From assembly GCA_026874595.1 (NCBI GenBank), contig CM049308.1, positions 16,366,001 through 16,430,000 of the forward strand: a DNA stretch of 64,000 nt, given 5' to 3'. Below are positions 50,541 through 62,200 of this stretch, in pieces. How positions within the stretch are numbered: the first letter of the stretch is position 1; each line of letters starts with the position of its first letter. The DNA comes from Sipunculus nudus. Taxonomy: Eukaryota > Annelida > Sipuncula > Golfingiida > Sipunculidae. The translations under genes were made by a program, and so were the position numbers. The notes under the pieces are model-generated. The model was not told the origin of the DNA. It saw only the letters and a program-made list of their open reading frames with translations, and made no database searches.

Positions 50541-51849
50541 TCTCCTACTTTTTCATGCCCCCGCCACAAAGTGGCCGGGGCATATAGTTTTACCCATGTC
50601 CGTCATTCCGAAATCAAACAGTTGTACGGACTTTTTTTCGCAATGCCTGCAGATATTGGCCTGATTTTTGGTGTGTGGGCTGATAATGACCAGTTACAGA
50701 TCGAGTTCGCGTTTACGGCTCCTAAACTTAGAAATATTCATGAAAAATAGAAATTTTCATGACAAATACACATGTACAGCCATTTTTAGCCCTCAGCTCA
50801 TAGGCTGATGGGCTATTTTCGTCACCCAAGCTGTCCTTCTGTCCATCTGTCTGTCCGGTGTCTGTCCGTCCGTCCGTCCGTTCCGCGTCTGTTAACTTTT
50901 ACCTTGTGAGCGGGATATCTCTAAAAGGATTCACTGTTGGAATTTTATTTCATCAGTGAAGATGTATATCGATAAAATCTCAGTCAAGTTCGAAGATGGG
51001 TGACCTTGACCCATTTTTCTACATTTTATAGCTGATTATAGAAAAACACTCAGAAGTTTATATCTCAGGAACTATTGTGTCGATTTTCACAAAACTTACT
51101 ATGATCATTGGGACTGATGGTCTGTATGTGCTGCACAATTTTGGTGGCGCCACCTGCAATTTCTGATTTTTTAATGAAATTTTATCGGATTTTTTCAATT
51201 TTGGCCTTTTGTGCAGGATATCTCCAAAGGTATTCAACACAGGAACTTCATTTCTTCAGTGCTATTGCATTATATTTACAAAATCTTGGTCAAGTTCAAA
51301 GATGGGTGATCTTGACCTACTTTTCAAGGTCACAGAGCTTAGTATAGAAAAAAACTTAGGAGCTTATTTCTCAGGAAGCATTTGGTGGATTGTTATGAAA
51401 CATGGTATATGCCTCTCCAATTTAAATTTATAAATGATTATCAACTTTTGCTAATATTCTAGTTTCGCAATGCAATGCTTACAGATACTGGCCTAATGTT
51501 AGGTCTGTGGGCGCATAATGACCACTTACAGATCGAGTTCGCGTTTTGTCCCAGTTAACCTATTTTTCACCATATGACAGATCCTGAACATAGAAAATTT
51601 CATGAAAGACAGAAATTTTCATGAAAAATGCACATATATGGACTTTTTTTCACAATGCCTGCAGATACTGGCCTGATTTTTGGTGTGTTGCTTGATAATG
51701 ACCCTTTACAGATCGAGTTTGCATTTTGCCCTTGTTGACCTACTTTTGACCATACAACACTTCCTGAACTTAAAAAATTCTACAAAATTTAACAAATGTT
51801 TCTAATTTGCCCCAGGCGGGGGCATTCGTGTCGTTCCGACACATCTAGT
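50541..51849 (+). mobile_element. Helitron-type element B
   Basis: It starts TCTCCTACTTTTTCATG. The 5' hairpin is GCCCCCGCCAC (50557-50567), AAA, GTGGCCGGGGC (50571-50581). At the right, GGCGGGGGCAT (51815-51825) is the inverted copy of the 5' arm, followed by the hairpin GTGTCG-TTC-CGACAC (51828-51842) and CTAGT (51845-51849). The interior consists of units with 'cgcaatgcctgcagata', 'ggcctgatttttggtgtg' and 'ttacagatcgagtt' (near 50638, 51466 and 51650), interrupted by element C. The left boundary base is uncertain, since the flank is G and not A. Confidence 0.75.
50787..51463 (+). mobile_element. Helitron-like element C, nested in B
   Basis: The 5' hairpin is TAGCCCTCAGC (50787-50797) with GCTGATGGGCTA (50804-50815); a TCTG/TCCG tract follows (50829-50885). 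The right end is CTAGT at 51459-51463. Joining the flanks gives 'cacatgtacagccattttt' plus 'ttcgcaatgc', which matches the uninterrupted unit of B near 51640-51660 ('cacatatatggactttttttcacaatgc'). That paralogous empty site supports a clean insertion between T residues. It carries GGTGGCGCCACC at 51143-51154 and two 'aagatgggtga.cttgacc' units. Confidence 0.7.
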
Positions 51850-52408
51850 CTCTTTCTCTCTCCATCTTTCTTTCTCTCTTTCTCTCTCTCTCATCCTTAT
51901 TGCCTCCCTTCCTCCCTCCATCCTATTCTGTTGACAGGTACTATAAACTAGATACATTAGCTATAAATGTTGATGCAATTTAGAAATGTGAATCAACTGA
52001 AATATTCACAATCACATGTATATGTTATACTGTAAATTTATAGTAACATTTGTAAACCTGGAAAAAATTATGTAATGAAAAAAAATGAATGAATGTATAT
52101 ATTGTTCATTTTTTCTTGGCTCAGTAGAATAGGGAAAAAATTATTAACTTTGTTTCTCCATCTTTCTGCATGATTTAAATATTTAAAAATTATGAATAAA
52201 CTTTTTTTCTTATAAGCACTGTTGAATTAAATTTCATATCCTGTATGTATATGCAAGGATGTTGTAACTCTCACCATCCCCTTCTTCATCTCACTGAGGC
52301 TTTGCTCCTTGGCACTGTGAACAATAGTTCTATGGCTATAGCATAAAATTTAATAATTAAAGAAAATATCTACAGAGAGACAGAGGCATTGTTACTCTGA
52401 TCATAACA

Positions 52409-52424
52409 CCCCCCCCCCCCCCCC
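52409..52424. repeat. C16 homopolymer
   Basis: Sixteen consecutive C within an otherwise AT-rich element tail. Confidence 0.9.
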
Positions 52425-53533
52425 ATCAAGTCATTGCACCTGTGGAGTGGGGATGTTATTGCAACTGTATACATATAATAAAATTGATAAAAAAAGGTTT
52501 ACTAAATAAATTCGATCTCATTTGACAAATTTGTAAACTGTTGGACTGTCAACAGCTTATCAAAATGGTAACCAATGGAAATGCATGGTCAGATCTCAAA
52601 TATTATTTGCAACATTTTCTTAAATCATATCAACCAGCCATGGCCTAGATTACCTCTTCCTCTCAAACTTTATCTACATTTCATCATATTTTTAAGATTT
52701 TAACCTTCCAGGTGTTTCAGTACTGTTGACTATTTGTCCATAGGTACCTATGTACATGCCAGAAATTATGTCAATATTGTGTAATATGTAGACGTGGTTG
52801 GCATCAAAATAATGTACCTTGTCAAGACCGAAGAGATATCATGTCATACAGTCACAAATTCATAAATCCCCTCATCAGCATAGTCAATCATAACCTTATA
52901 TCTGTCAAATTGAAATCTTGCAATTTTCCATTCACTATAGATCCTTCAACAAATAGCCTTATCATCATTGTACCACTGCTTAGTATACTGTCATTGCATT
53001 CATATTTGCTCAAATAAATTGCTTTTATCAACCCCTCCCATATAAATAAAAAATAAACCACTATATTTTACTCTATATTAATCCATCAGTCAGGTTATTT
53101 CATATATCATTTACTCATATATTACATTATATTCCTTTATAAAAGCCCAACATGACCATGATATTCATAAGCTTTATCGACTTAATATAGTATCTCAATG
53201 GTGATACATTAATAGTCCAATCATGATCAGCTGAGTGCCATGACCCATGGGTCCCTTGTTGTGTTGATATTTGATACCTTCTTTCTTTATAAGTATATCA
53301 TCACCAAATGTTGAACAAAGATTCCTGTCAACTTGTTGGGTTTGGCTTATAAGATTTTGACATTAAAGCCTAAGGGTTTTGTTGGTTAGATTTAGGTTTG
53401 AGTCCTGCATCGGTCACTTTGGCTACAAGTCTTTGGCAAGCCATTGGCTTCAAATGAGTAATGTGTTGACTGTTGATTGATTAAAATATTATTTATGCAA
53501 ATGTATATGTAGTCAAATAAGAAGAAATACAGG

Positions 53534-53919
53534 CAGGGCTTGACATTAACTTTTGAAATTACTTGCTCTTCAAAAATTAATGATCACAACAATGAACGCA
53601 AAGTGAGATCCACATGATTGTGTTTTATTATATTTTATACAATGATCATGTTCAGATACGTATTTATATTCCTATTTAGTATTTATATAGATAACTGTAC
53701 AAGTAATTTAAGATAAAGAGGTATTATCAATATTTCAGTTATCCAAGAAAGAAAATGGCTAACTAAAGGTTGGCTAAGATTCTGGCCTGTGTATTTAGGT
53801 TTATTTCAGACCCATATGCCAAGTGGGACAAGTAAAAACCAACTTCTGGTTGCCCTACCACAAATTTCTTAAATTTTTACCTGACCTGGGCTAAGGTCTT
53901 CTGTTTATGTGGAGCCCTG
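53534..53919. mobile_element. hAT-like MITE, copy B
   Basis: It begins CAGGGCTTGACATTAAC and ends TGTGGAGCCCTG, giving imperfect inverted termini with hAT-type CAGGG ends. It is related to 19927-20199 through 'tgacattaa.ttttgaaa', 'acttgc', 'ttcaaaaatta' and 'gttgccct' phrases. No exact 8-bp target duplication is evident, although both flanks contain 'acagg'. Confidence 0.65.
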
Positions 53920-56829
53920 ACAGGGGGTCTTGTTTGTGAAACTGTATATTGAATATCCTGAGAGATAATACAAAGAGTACTCCGAGTATGATGAAAAGCA
54001 TTTCAGGGCCTGATAGTATCAGGTTTAATTCTGATAATAAACAGAGAAATATTGATAAAATTCTGCATTTGTTTTTAGTTCGTTATTTATTAAATGGTGA
54101 TCATGATGAAACCGACTTGCTTCTGTGGCAGATATTGTTACAAGAGGCTGTCTGTTAAGTACCTGATCCAAATGCTTTTACAGGAAAAAGTAAACATCTC
54201 AGTCCAGTGATACTGAAAGTATTGCTTGCATCTTGTCGTAAATTAGAATCTCATTCTTTGTAATCTGATCACTCTTTCTCTTTAACAGTAAGCCATAGTT
54301 AATTTTTCATTACAAACAGTGTATTTAGACCTGCCAGGCTGTTAGTAATTTCATGAACATGGTGCCACAACATATGTAAATTAAAACATCGCCCATTGCC
54401 TGGTTGGACATCACTCAGACAAGTACTCCTGTGGCTGTTCATGCTGGTGGCCTGTCAAGTGAATACAGTGAATCCAAGATATTTGCATATTACTATGTCA
54501 AAAGGCCATTGAAGGAGCGTGCAGTTCCCTCTTATTTGTATGTTTGTACCTATTTCTTAGTTCAAGGATGATGATGACTGGAAGACCAATTCTTTATCTT
54601 CAGTTAAATCCCAGAAAAGACCGATTGTATTGCTAAAGTCACAGGAAAACACCCTGAGTTTGGCTTTACAGTGATAGATGGCGCTGACTTTCAGCTTGTC
54701 TAGTATACCAGTTGGTATTCCTGCATCCATGAGTTTATATTCATGATTAATCATACTGTTTGCTTCCACCCATTGCCTGTATATGTTTATAACATTGAGC
54801 AGTGACAGCTTATGTATTTGAATAAATACAATTTAGCATAGACACAGGAAGGGTGATCTGAACATGCACGGGTATTTCATGTATGTTTAAACATTTTTAA
54901 CATATTAATTGGTATTACATAGTATTATAAGATTCCATATTATCATTTGGGGGTGTCAATAAGGCCACACTAATGAAATTGTTTAGAGTTCTACATATAA
55001 ATTTTTTTGATGAATGAGCACCAGTTCAAAAGTATGAACCTGCAAAAAAATAATTTTGTGTATTTTTATTGCATTTTGTACATAAAGGTAAAACTGAATT
55101 AAAATGAACTTTGTGAGGTTTATTCCTCCCAGAATTGTTACATAATTTTGTACCATTCTTGCAAGCTTGCAAAATTTCATGTATTTTTCTTGACTAGTAA
55201 ATATTCCACAAAAAATTGCCCAGAGTCTGCAGTCAAACTAAATATATATTTTTAGTTTTGTCTGAAATAGTCAAAGGCAGTTGGTTGTCAGGGGCAGGTA
55301 AATAAATGTACCTAATAACTCTTGTATAATTATCACCGTTAGCCCTAGGTTAATTAGTCCTGGAGGATGAGGAGGATGCTTGTCTGTTAGCATCCTGTCA
55401 TCATAGACACGATGTTAAGGATGTTAATGAAATATTAGCTGGAGGAATCCTCATCATGGGCTGGGGATAATTACCTCACCTGATAACTCAACCACCTACA
55501 CAAGATTAATATAGAAGTCAATTAACAGGTGACTTTACCTGGTGCAGCTCACAAGTCACTTACACCAGGTGCAGCTAGATATGATCCACCCACCTGACAG
55601 GTAAGTAACCAGGTGGTTGCCAACATACACCATGTTATGTATGTTCTTGTTTGATCTTTTTCTTAGTCGTGACAACCCGATTCAATAGGCAATGATAATT
55701 GGTCTTGTATGCCTGCCTGAGTCGTGATACAAGTAATATCAAGGAATGCATCGCGGTGGTCTTCCAACATGTTGCATTCATTTTGTTTTAAAAAGGGCAT
55801 AATCTTAACATTATGCTATGAATGATGCATTAATGCAAGAGAATACATGTGAACTCACAACCAAAACTAAAATCCTGTCTCTATGGTAACGAGTTATTTC
55901 CTGTATAGCATACAAGTTGGCTGCACCCAGTAACCCGTGGGAGCCATGCTTGTATTCATGCGTTTAGAAATTCAATAAACATGCGGAGGGGTTTACCAAT
56001 ATGCTGAGTTAAAAACAGAACTTTTCTCGCTCATGTTTGGTGTTGTTAGAAAGTATTCTAAAAATTCAAACGATTAGTCTGGGTTATGTCAATTGACAAG
56101 TGTATCTGTAGGCCATGAGGTGTCAGAAATGATGAAAATATTTGCATCCTCATGTAGCCTTTCTCTCATGATAGTTATTTTGTAAATTCTTCAATAAATT
56201 ATATAATAACATATTCAAGTATTATACAATATAATTATATAACATATTTAAAAGTATATTTATATTTAAGTGCTGTGCTAGTTCTTGAAGTTCCCTGGTA
56301 CAAAGTTGAGCTGTGTTTCCCTTGTGTAAGACTGGGATATTACACAACAGGAGCTGACAGAGAGCTGTTGATCAGGTTAATATGTTGTGGTGAACCTCAG
56401 ACTGTCAGCAGCAGTGACTACAGTACAACAAGCAGACCAGCCACATATTTATAAAGGCCAGCAGAGGCTAGCAGCATCCTGCCAAAACCTAGCAAAGCTC
56501 CAGCCCAGCTTCACAGAGTTTTTCTAATGCCGTTATTTGAGTTTGTATTGCGTTTAGATCAGCCTACCAATGTGGCTGGGACCACCAGACTTCCTGGTTA
56601 GTTATTTGAGCTGTTATTCTGTTTGGCTGTGACTGAACCAGCACTGGCTCTGATGTGATTTGGAAGCCCACGTTAAGACATGTGCCCTGACAAGGGGATT
56701 ATATACAACAGACACAGGTAGTCTGGCGAATAATCGGCAGGTTCTCTGAGCTCTGTGAAAACAGACCAGACATTCAGCACAAGTAGTGTTTACTGTTACC
56801 TTTAAGACTAATTATAATGGAGTTACATC
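53920..56829. other. Unannotated stretch
   Basis: Nearly 3 kb without a recognisable gene. Minus-strand frame 54557-54769 and plus-strand frame 53949-54158 (about 70 codons each) have no identifiable domain. Confidence 0.4.
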
Positions 56830-57350
56830 GCTGTCAATCAGGAGTCCTGATCCAGCAAGGCCTTAAGAACCAATTGTGAATCCAATCTGGCCTGAGTCAA
56901 GGCCTGTGAAAAATATACTGTATTTTGTACTTTGGTTAGGCCTTAGTGAGACTTCAGATTTGCAAGGCCTCAGAAAAAATACTTTGATCTGCTGTTTGGT
57001 AGGCCCAAATAGTAGACTGTGGATTTAGAAGCAAAGTGTGGCATACTATATATTGAAAGGCTTTTAGGCCAAGATCTGGCAGACTATGGGGTCAGACTGT
57101 GCTCTGTTACCTGGCAAAACGTAAGCAATGCTGTGATCCCTTATCTGACAATGTCTTAAAGGTTAAAGGATAACTGGGATCCCTTGTATAGCAAGGCCTT
57201 CAGAACATACTGTATTCTCCAATATGGCAAGCCAAGGGAATATACTATGTTCCCAAAAAGGATTTTAACCAGACTGCAAGCTTAAAGTGATAGTTGATTT
57301 CTGATCCAGAAAGGCCTTAACTACTTAACTGGTCTGTCGTCTTACAAGGC
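56830..57350. repeat. Degenerate tandem repeat with 'aaggcctta' phrases
   Basis: 'tccagcaaggccttaag', 'gtcaaggcctgtg', 'ttaggccttagtga', 'tgcaaggcctcag' and 'tagcaaggccttcagaac' recur every 50-80 bp, often with 'atactgtattt'. The pattern resumes at about 57770-57880. It is related in wording ('gatccagcaagg') to the 42-bp array between the two parts. Confidence 0.55.
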
Positions 57351-57384
57351 TGTATATTGTCTAAAACACCACAAGAACACACCA

Positions 57385-57735
57385 GCCAGGTAAGTGATAG
57401 TCATAAATACTGCAGACACAGATCCAGCAAGGTAAGTGATAGTCAAAGATACTGCAGACACAGATCCAGCAAGGTAAGTGATAGTCATAAATACTGCAGA
57501 CACAGATCCAGCAAGGTAAGTGATAGTCATAAATACTGCAGACACAGATCCAGCAAGGTAAGTGAGAGTCATAAATACTGCAGACACAGATTCAGCAAGG
57601 TAAGTGATAGTCATAAATACTGCGGACACAGATCCAGCAAGGTAAGTGATAGTCATAGATACTGCAGACACAGATCCAGCCAGGTAAGTGATAGTCATAG
57701 ATACTGCAGAGACAGATCCAGCAGGGACCTGGTGA
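57385..57735. repeat. 42-bp tandem array with a splice-donor consensus in each unit
   Basis: About eight units read 'CCAGCAAGGTAAGTGATAGT' followed by 'cataaatactgcagacacag' and 'at'. Units differ by single bases. Because 42 is a multiple of 3, frames stay open on both strands (plus 57357-57743 encoding 14-residue repeats, minus 57342-57698), which need not mean coding. AAGGTAAGT is the near-perfect metazoan 5' splice-site consensus. Confidence 0.9.
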
Positions 57736-57769
57736 CAGATTAATCTCCTGTCAAGGAATGCCTGCAGAT

Positions 57770-58305
57770 CTAGCTAGTAGCAGGACCTGAGAAAATACTG
57801 TAACTCAGACCCACAAAGGCCTTAATAACAGACTCACCTCCATTTTGTTTGGCCTTACCAAAAACAATCTGGTGAGGCCTCTTGGGAAAATTGATGCAGG
57901 CAGACACTTTGGAGTAAGAGTCGGATAAGTGCTTTAGCCCTTTACTGTAAGTCCTTGGGCATACATGAGGTTCTAATAATTGTTCACTGTATTGCTTTAG
58001 TAAATTTCTAATTCAAGTGATAATATGCTAATTTTGTCATTGGGTGATCTTCTTGTCCCATTGAGGCCACAGGGGTTCATTGGTATTAGGGACAGCTTGG
58101 ATTAGGATCCTGGCGGAGGTTTGTAGGCTCTGACTACACATCTTGTTAAACGTATTTATTCAGTGCAAAAAAGTTATAAATCATACCATGCTACTCTCTA
58201 GAGGGGTAGAATGTATGGGAATAATATTGCTTCAATTTGATGTATATAATACCTAAGTCAAGACTTTTATGCAACATGAAATAGATAAACTCCTTTGAAT
58301 CAATT
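57770..58305. other. Tail of the 'ggcctt' repeat, then unannotated sequence
   Basis: The first 110 bp continue the degenerate 'aaggcctta' repeat; the remainder has no recognisable feature. Confidence 0.4.
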
Positions 58306-58400
58306 CTGCCCTTATCCCCTTGTTGGGCAGTATATAGCTTTGTCTTGTTTGTCTGTTCATCTGTCACTCTTTCATCATTTGAGTTATTTTTCGTTCACTG
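58306..58400 (+). mobile_element. Possible 5' end of a Helitron-like family, truncated
   Basis: A hairpin CTGCCC (58306-58311) with GGGCAG (58325-58330) is followed by 'tatatag' and a TGTCTGTTCATCTGTCA tract, the arrangement seen at the 5' ends of elements B and C. No matching 3' end was found. Confidence 0.35.
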
Positions 58401-58571
58401 TACATAGACATTATTCTGAGAATTGAAGTGTCAGGGTGTGGTGATATAATCATTTGTGGTTAGCTTAAGGTTATCAGCAATAATTAAGATTTTAGATGAT
58501 TTTAAGCTGTTCACATAGTTTTTGGATCCTGTCAAAGCATTCTTTGATATGTAGCTGGTATGTTCAAGACT

Positions 58572-58650
58572 AATGCTGGCAATTTGAGTGTGCTGTTGGC
58601 ACTTTTCAGTGAGCTGCTGGCAGTTTTCAGTATGTTGTTGGCAGTCTGTT
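58572..58650. repeat. 21-bp tandem repeat, about 3.5 units
   Basis: 'tgctgttggcacttttcag', 'agctgctggcagttttcag' and 'atgttgttggcag' follow at 21-bp spacing. Confidence 0.75.
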
Positions 58651-58883
58651 GAAGAATGTGACTAAACCTGGCTGTATTTTCAGTTACTCTAAAACCTCCA
58701 GAAGTGGTTGGTACTTTGGAATGGTTTCTTTTGGAAGGATGTCATCGGGAGGGATTTATCCGTATTTTGTAGTCTGATCTTCTCATATCTGTGAACTGTG
58801 TATATTGTGTAGAGTTCCATGAATTCAGATGCTTTATAAATTTTTCTGTTAACAGTGAAATTAATTAAGTACTCTGTCAAAGA

Positions 58884-58990
58884 ATAGGGAGATTATGTCT
58901 CCGCCCTAGTTTGTCTGTGTTTCTGTTAGTGTCTATTATACTGCCAAAGGTCCACAGTGAATTTCTGTGAAACTTTTTAAAGTGTGGGCC
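58884..58990 (+). mobile_element. Possible 5' end of another Helitron-like family, truncated
   Basis: The hairpin GGAGA-TTATG-TCTCC (58888-58902) is followed by 'gccctagtttgtctgtg', again a 5' stem-loop with a TCTG-type tract. The rest is not recognisable. Confidence 0.3.
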
Positions 58991-59112
58991 ATGGGTCAAA
59001 GATAAAAATATTACAGTATATTTGTTAGTGGATCAGATATTTTTCTGGACAGATTCATATTTTGTCAGTAATATGGATTCTCTGACTATTTTGTATTTGA
59101 AACTGCATGCAT

Positions 59113-59205
59113 GGGGGGGGGGGGGGTTCTGACTTAGTGTGTATTTTTTTTTTCGGGGGGGGGGGGGGGGGGGGTTGGTTGGTTCTGACTCAGTGTGTAA
59201 TATTT
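59113..59205. repeat. Tandem duplication starting with G14 and G20 runs
   Basis: G14 (59113-59126) and G20 (59155-59174) are each followed by 'ttctgact.agtgtgta', so the segment is duplicated with long G runs at each start. Such runs can form quadruplexes and are prone to length errors in assembly. Confidence 0.7.
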
Positions 59206-62200
59206 GTGGCTGTAGTATCCTGTTTTGTTTGAGTCACTCTGATTTTTTGGATGTGGTCCATTTTTTTGGCATCTGTTCAAGATTAAAATATAAATTCAAA
59301 CATACTTTAATGTCTTCATCAAAACTACATGTCATTTATAATGAAAATGCCATAAGTTAAATTTATTCCATCATAAGAAAATTGATGGACTGATGTATTC
59401 ATTTTGGATTTTTAGTCTCTGATTTTCTAGCCTCACACATCTCCTCATGCATCCTTGCCTTGTTTAAATTGTTTTTTTGCTAGATTCTGTTTATTATGAA
59501 TCATGTGCTGTTTATCTGTACTCTTTTCAAGGTATTATATATATATATATGAGAGGAAGAAGAATTTATTGTAGAAAAGGCCTTGTGGCTCATGATACAA
59601 ATAAAAATAAATACAATTGAACATTAAATATATAACCTGCTTATATACAAATAATACATACATATAAACATGGTTGTGGTACCTGCTGTTGTGTAGTTCC
59701 ATAATCATAAATTTTCACAGTCACAATATTTTGCCATGTTCAATTGAACAACAGAAGACTGGATTTTTACTAGCTTAATTAAACCGTATGTATATTTTGG
59801 ACTCTCCTTTTAAGATGTAAAAAATTATAAATAAATATGAAAACTTGTTTTTGTTGCATACACTTGTCTTATGTTATATTAAAAAAGGACGATAAATTCA
59901 GCTTGATATATGTACCATTGCTACATTGTGTGAACAGTCGGACCTGTTTTTATAAAATATTGAATGCAGTATAATTTTGATTAAGCCAAAACAACCTATC
60001 CTGTGGAAACCTAAAAGTGTGTTCAGTATATCAATAACCAACGCGTTCTGGACTGAGATAGTCAGATAATAGTGGCTGATTGGATTGTTACGTAACAACA
60101 TATGATAGAGTGTGGTCAATTTTATAAGCCTTGCATGGCTAATGATATATCAATGAGGTAACAACCGAAAAGGAATTACCTCTGAGTAGATAGGAATTAT
60201 AGATTGATCGGCTTTGTGCCATACTTTTGAAAATTGACTGAACAAAAAATAGTCCCAACCTGCAAAAAATGTTGCCTTGTACTGTACTGGCAGGAAAAGG
60301 GTAGCAAGTATTTTCTAATCAATATAGGGGAAGTGCAATACAAAAAGTCGGGATTAAAGACTTAAAGGTGCCTAGTAAACAAGTTGGTTTTGTCTGAAAC
60401 AAGGAGAAACTCTTTTATGTTGTAAAAATGATATGTAGAATGTAAAACAGGTTCTTATAATTTATTTTGTACTTTTTTTTATCTCAACACTTGATTGGCT
60501 AAGCAGGAGACAAAATAAAATCTTATTGTGAAGGTCCTTTTGAAGGAAGGCCTGGTGTAATGATCATTATTGAAAATCTAACTCATGGCCTGTCTTTAAG
60601 ACCTTTGAGGTACTGCTGTTTATTCCGATCTTGTGCCTTGCAAGCTCTGTCTTGATTTATAATTGATATTGACCAGCTCTAGTTATTTCCCATATTTTGC
60701 TCAAATGTCATTGAGGTAGTTATAAACTTCTAGATTGTTGCAACAGTATTTGAAATGCCTATAGTCAGGCCTTGAATCCAGTATCTGTTATGAGGCTGTG
60801 AGGAGGTATAGTTAGCGCCACCTATTTTACTCAAGTGAGTTCTTCCTAGTGAATATCTGGATGTAGCCATGATAACAATTGAAATATCATTCGGTGATCT
60901 TACTGGCAATTGGTTTCACAGCTGACATTTGGGCACTTTTTTTTTAAATTTTCTTGAAATATTAATGGTTCTTTAATTAAAAAATGTTTTTAAATGCAAG
61001 TTTTAAGAATGGACACAATCGTTCAGTGTTCTTGAATAAATGACATTATTTCCGAGTGAATTAGCAATGTCTCAATGAATGAGTTCTAGTTAGCTCCTAT
61101 AAAAAAAAAGTTTCAATAAAGTATGTTTCACATGATATCTGATACTGTAGTCTGTTTTTCACTGAGAAGTCTCACTGCATGGTTAGGACAGTGATCAAAT
61201 TAGCAGTCATAATTCCTCATAAAATGTACTGAATTAAAATACTTGATTAAATGAGCTGATCTAGAATGATCCTCATTAAAGGAGCTAGAATTTAAGGAGA
61301 TAAAATAGTCCTATAAAAAGTGATAAAATGGTCCTCATTATCTGATTCTAGTTATGACAATTAAATTTGGATTAGTTGTCAGTGAGGATAGTTACTTTTT
61401 AGCACAAAATGCCACCCAAGTTGGTTTGGACCCATCAAAACCCATCAAGACAAGGATGTTATTTCTTTGTTTTAAGCTATCAGTCTCAAACAACAGTCTG
61501 GTATATATCACAATATAAATGGATTGAACAGGCTTAAATTTTACACCTCAATTCCTGAGAATAAACATTTTGTCAAATTAATTTAAAATTTGCATATATT
61601 TCATTCTGTGGCCGTGTAGTGCATGATAATGGAGAGAAAACATTATGGATGTATGAAGTTAAAGGTGCCCATTCTTTTACTATATGGCATATACAGTATA
61701 CACAGTAGAAATCAACTTGCACCTAGCACCATCAGTAGCATGAAAGAAAACAAGCATACTATCATAAATCATCAATATGCTGACCAGTTGTAAAAAATCT
61801 CAATTTATTTATCATAAATGATAAGTACATATTTCTTGTTTGCAAGTTGTGTATGCATAATATTGCACATTTGGCAGGTGAACAGGTGAGACAAATGAAA
61901 AGAGACATTTAAGACATTTTCTTGGGTGGTTTTGCTGGCCAAGATCAACTGAAAATTGCAGATAATACTCTTTGGGAAGTGACTTAGTACCTTTCAATGT
62001 GTTTTTTTTTTACTCTGTGTAATCCATGCTTAAAATAACCTGTGTTAATAATTAATTATGTATGCAGTGTAGTTAAGCATATTTGAGTGGATTCATAATG
62101 ATAGTGAGTAGAGAGTGAATGATTACATGTAGTTATGTATGATTAAGTTATTGTGTTAATCAGCCATGTATTGGTGCAGCTTTCTGTTTAAATATCATTC

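Larger units (their letters stand above)
46644..53259 (+). mobile_element. Composite Helentron-like copy enlarged by nested insertions
   Basis: The left end 'AGGTCAGCTGACTATAAG' and the right end 'CAGCTGAGTGCC', GACCCATGGGTC, CTTGT (53255-53259) are the two ends of the 2.6-kb family type. From 46644 to about 48900 the body is family-like, with at least three diverged repeats of the internal unit (near 46735, 47150 and 47630). Then come Helitron-type element A (48957-50152), a return to family sequence that matches an earlier part of the unit (50156-50400), element B (50541-51849) with element C inside it, and a tail (51900-53259) resembling the right half of the 11945-13078 copy. The order implies several rounds of insertion or recombination. 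Confidence 0.6.

Noticed and set aside
57342-57743. Long overlapping open frames on both strands encoding 14-residue repeats
   Set aside because: They are forced by a 42-bp tandem repeat (a multiple of three) and are open on both strands equally; no start context or domain supports coding.
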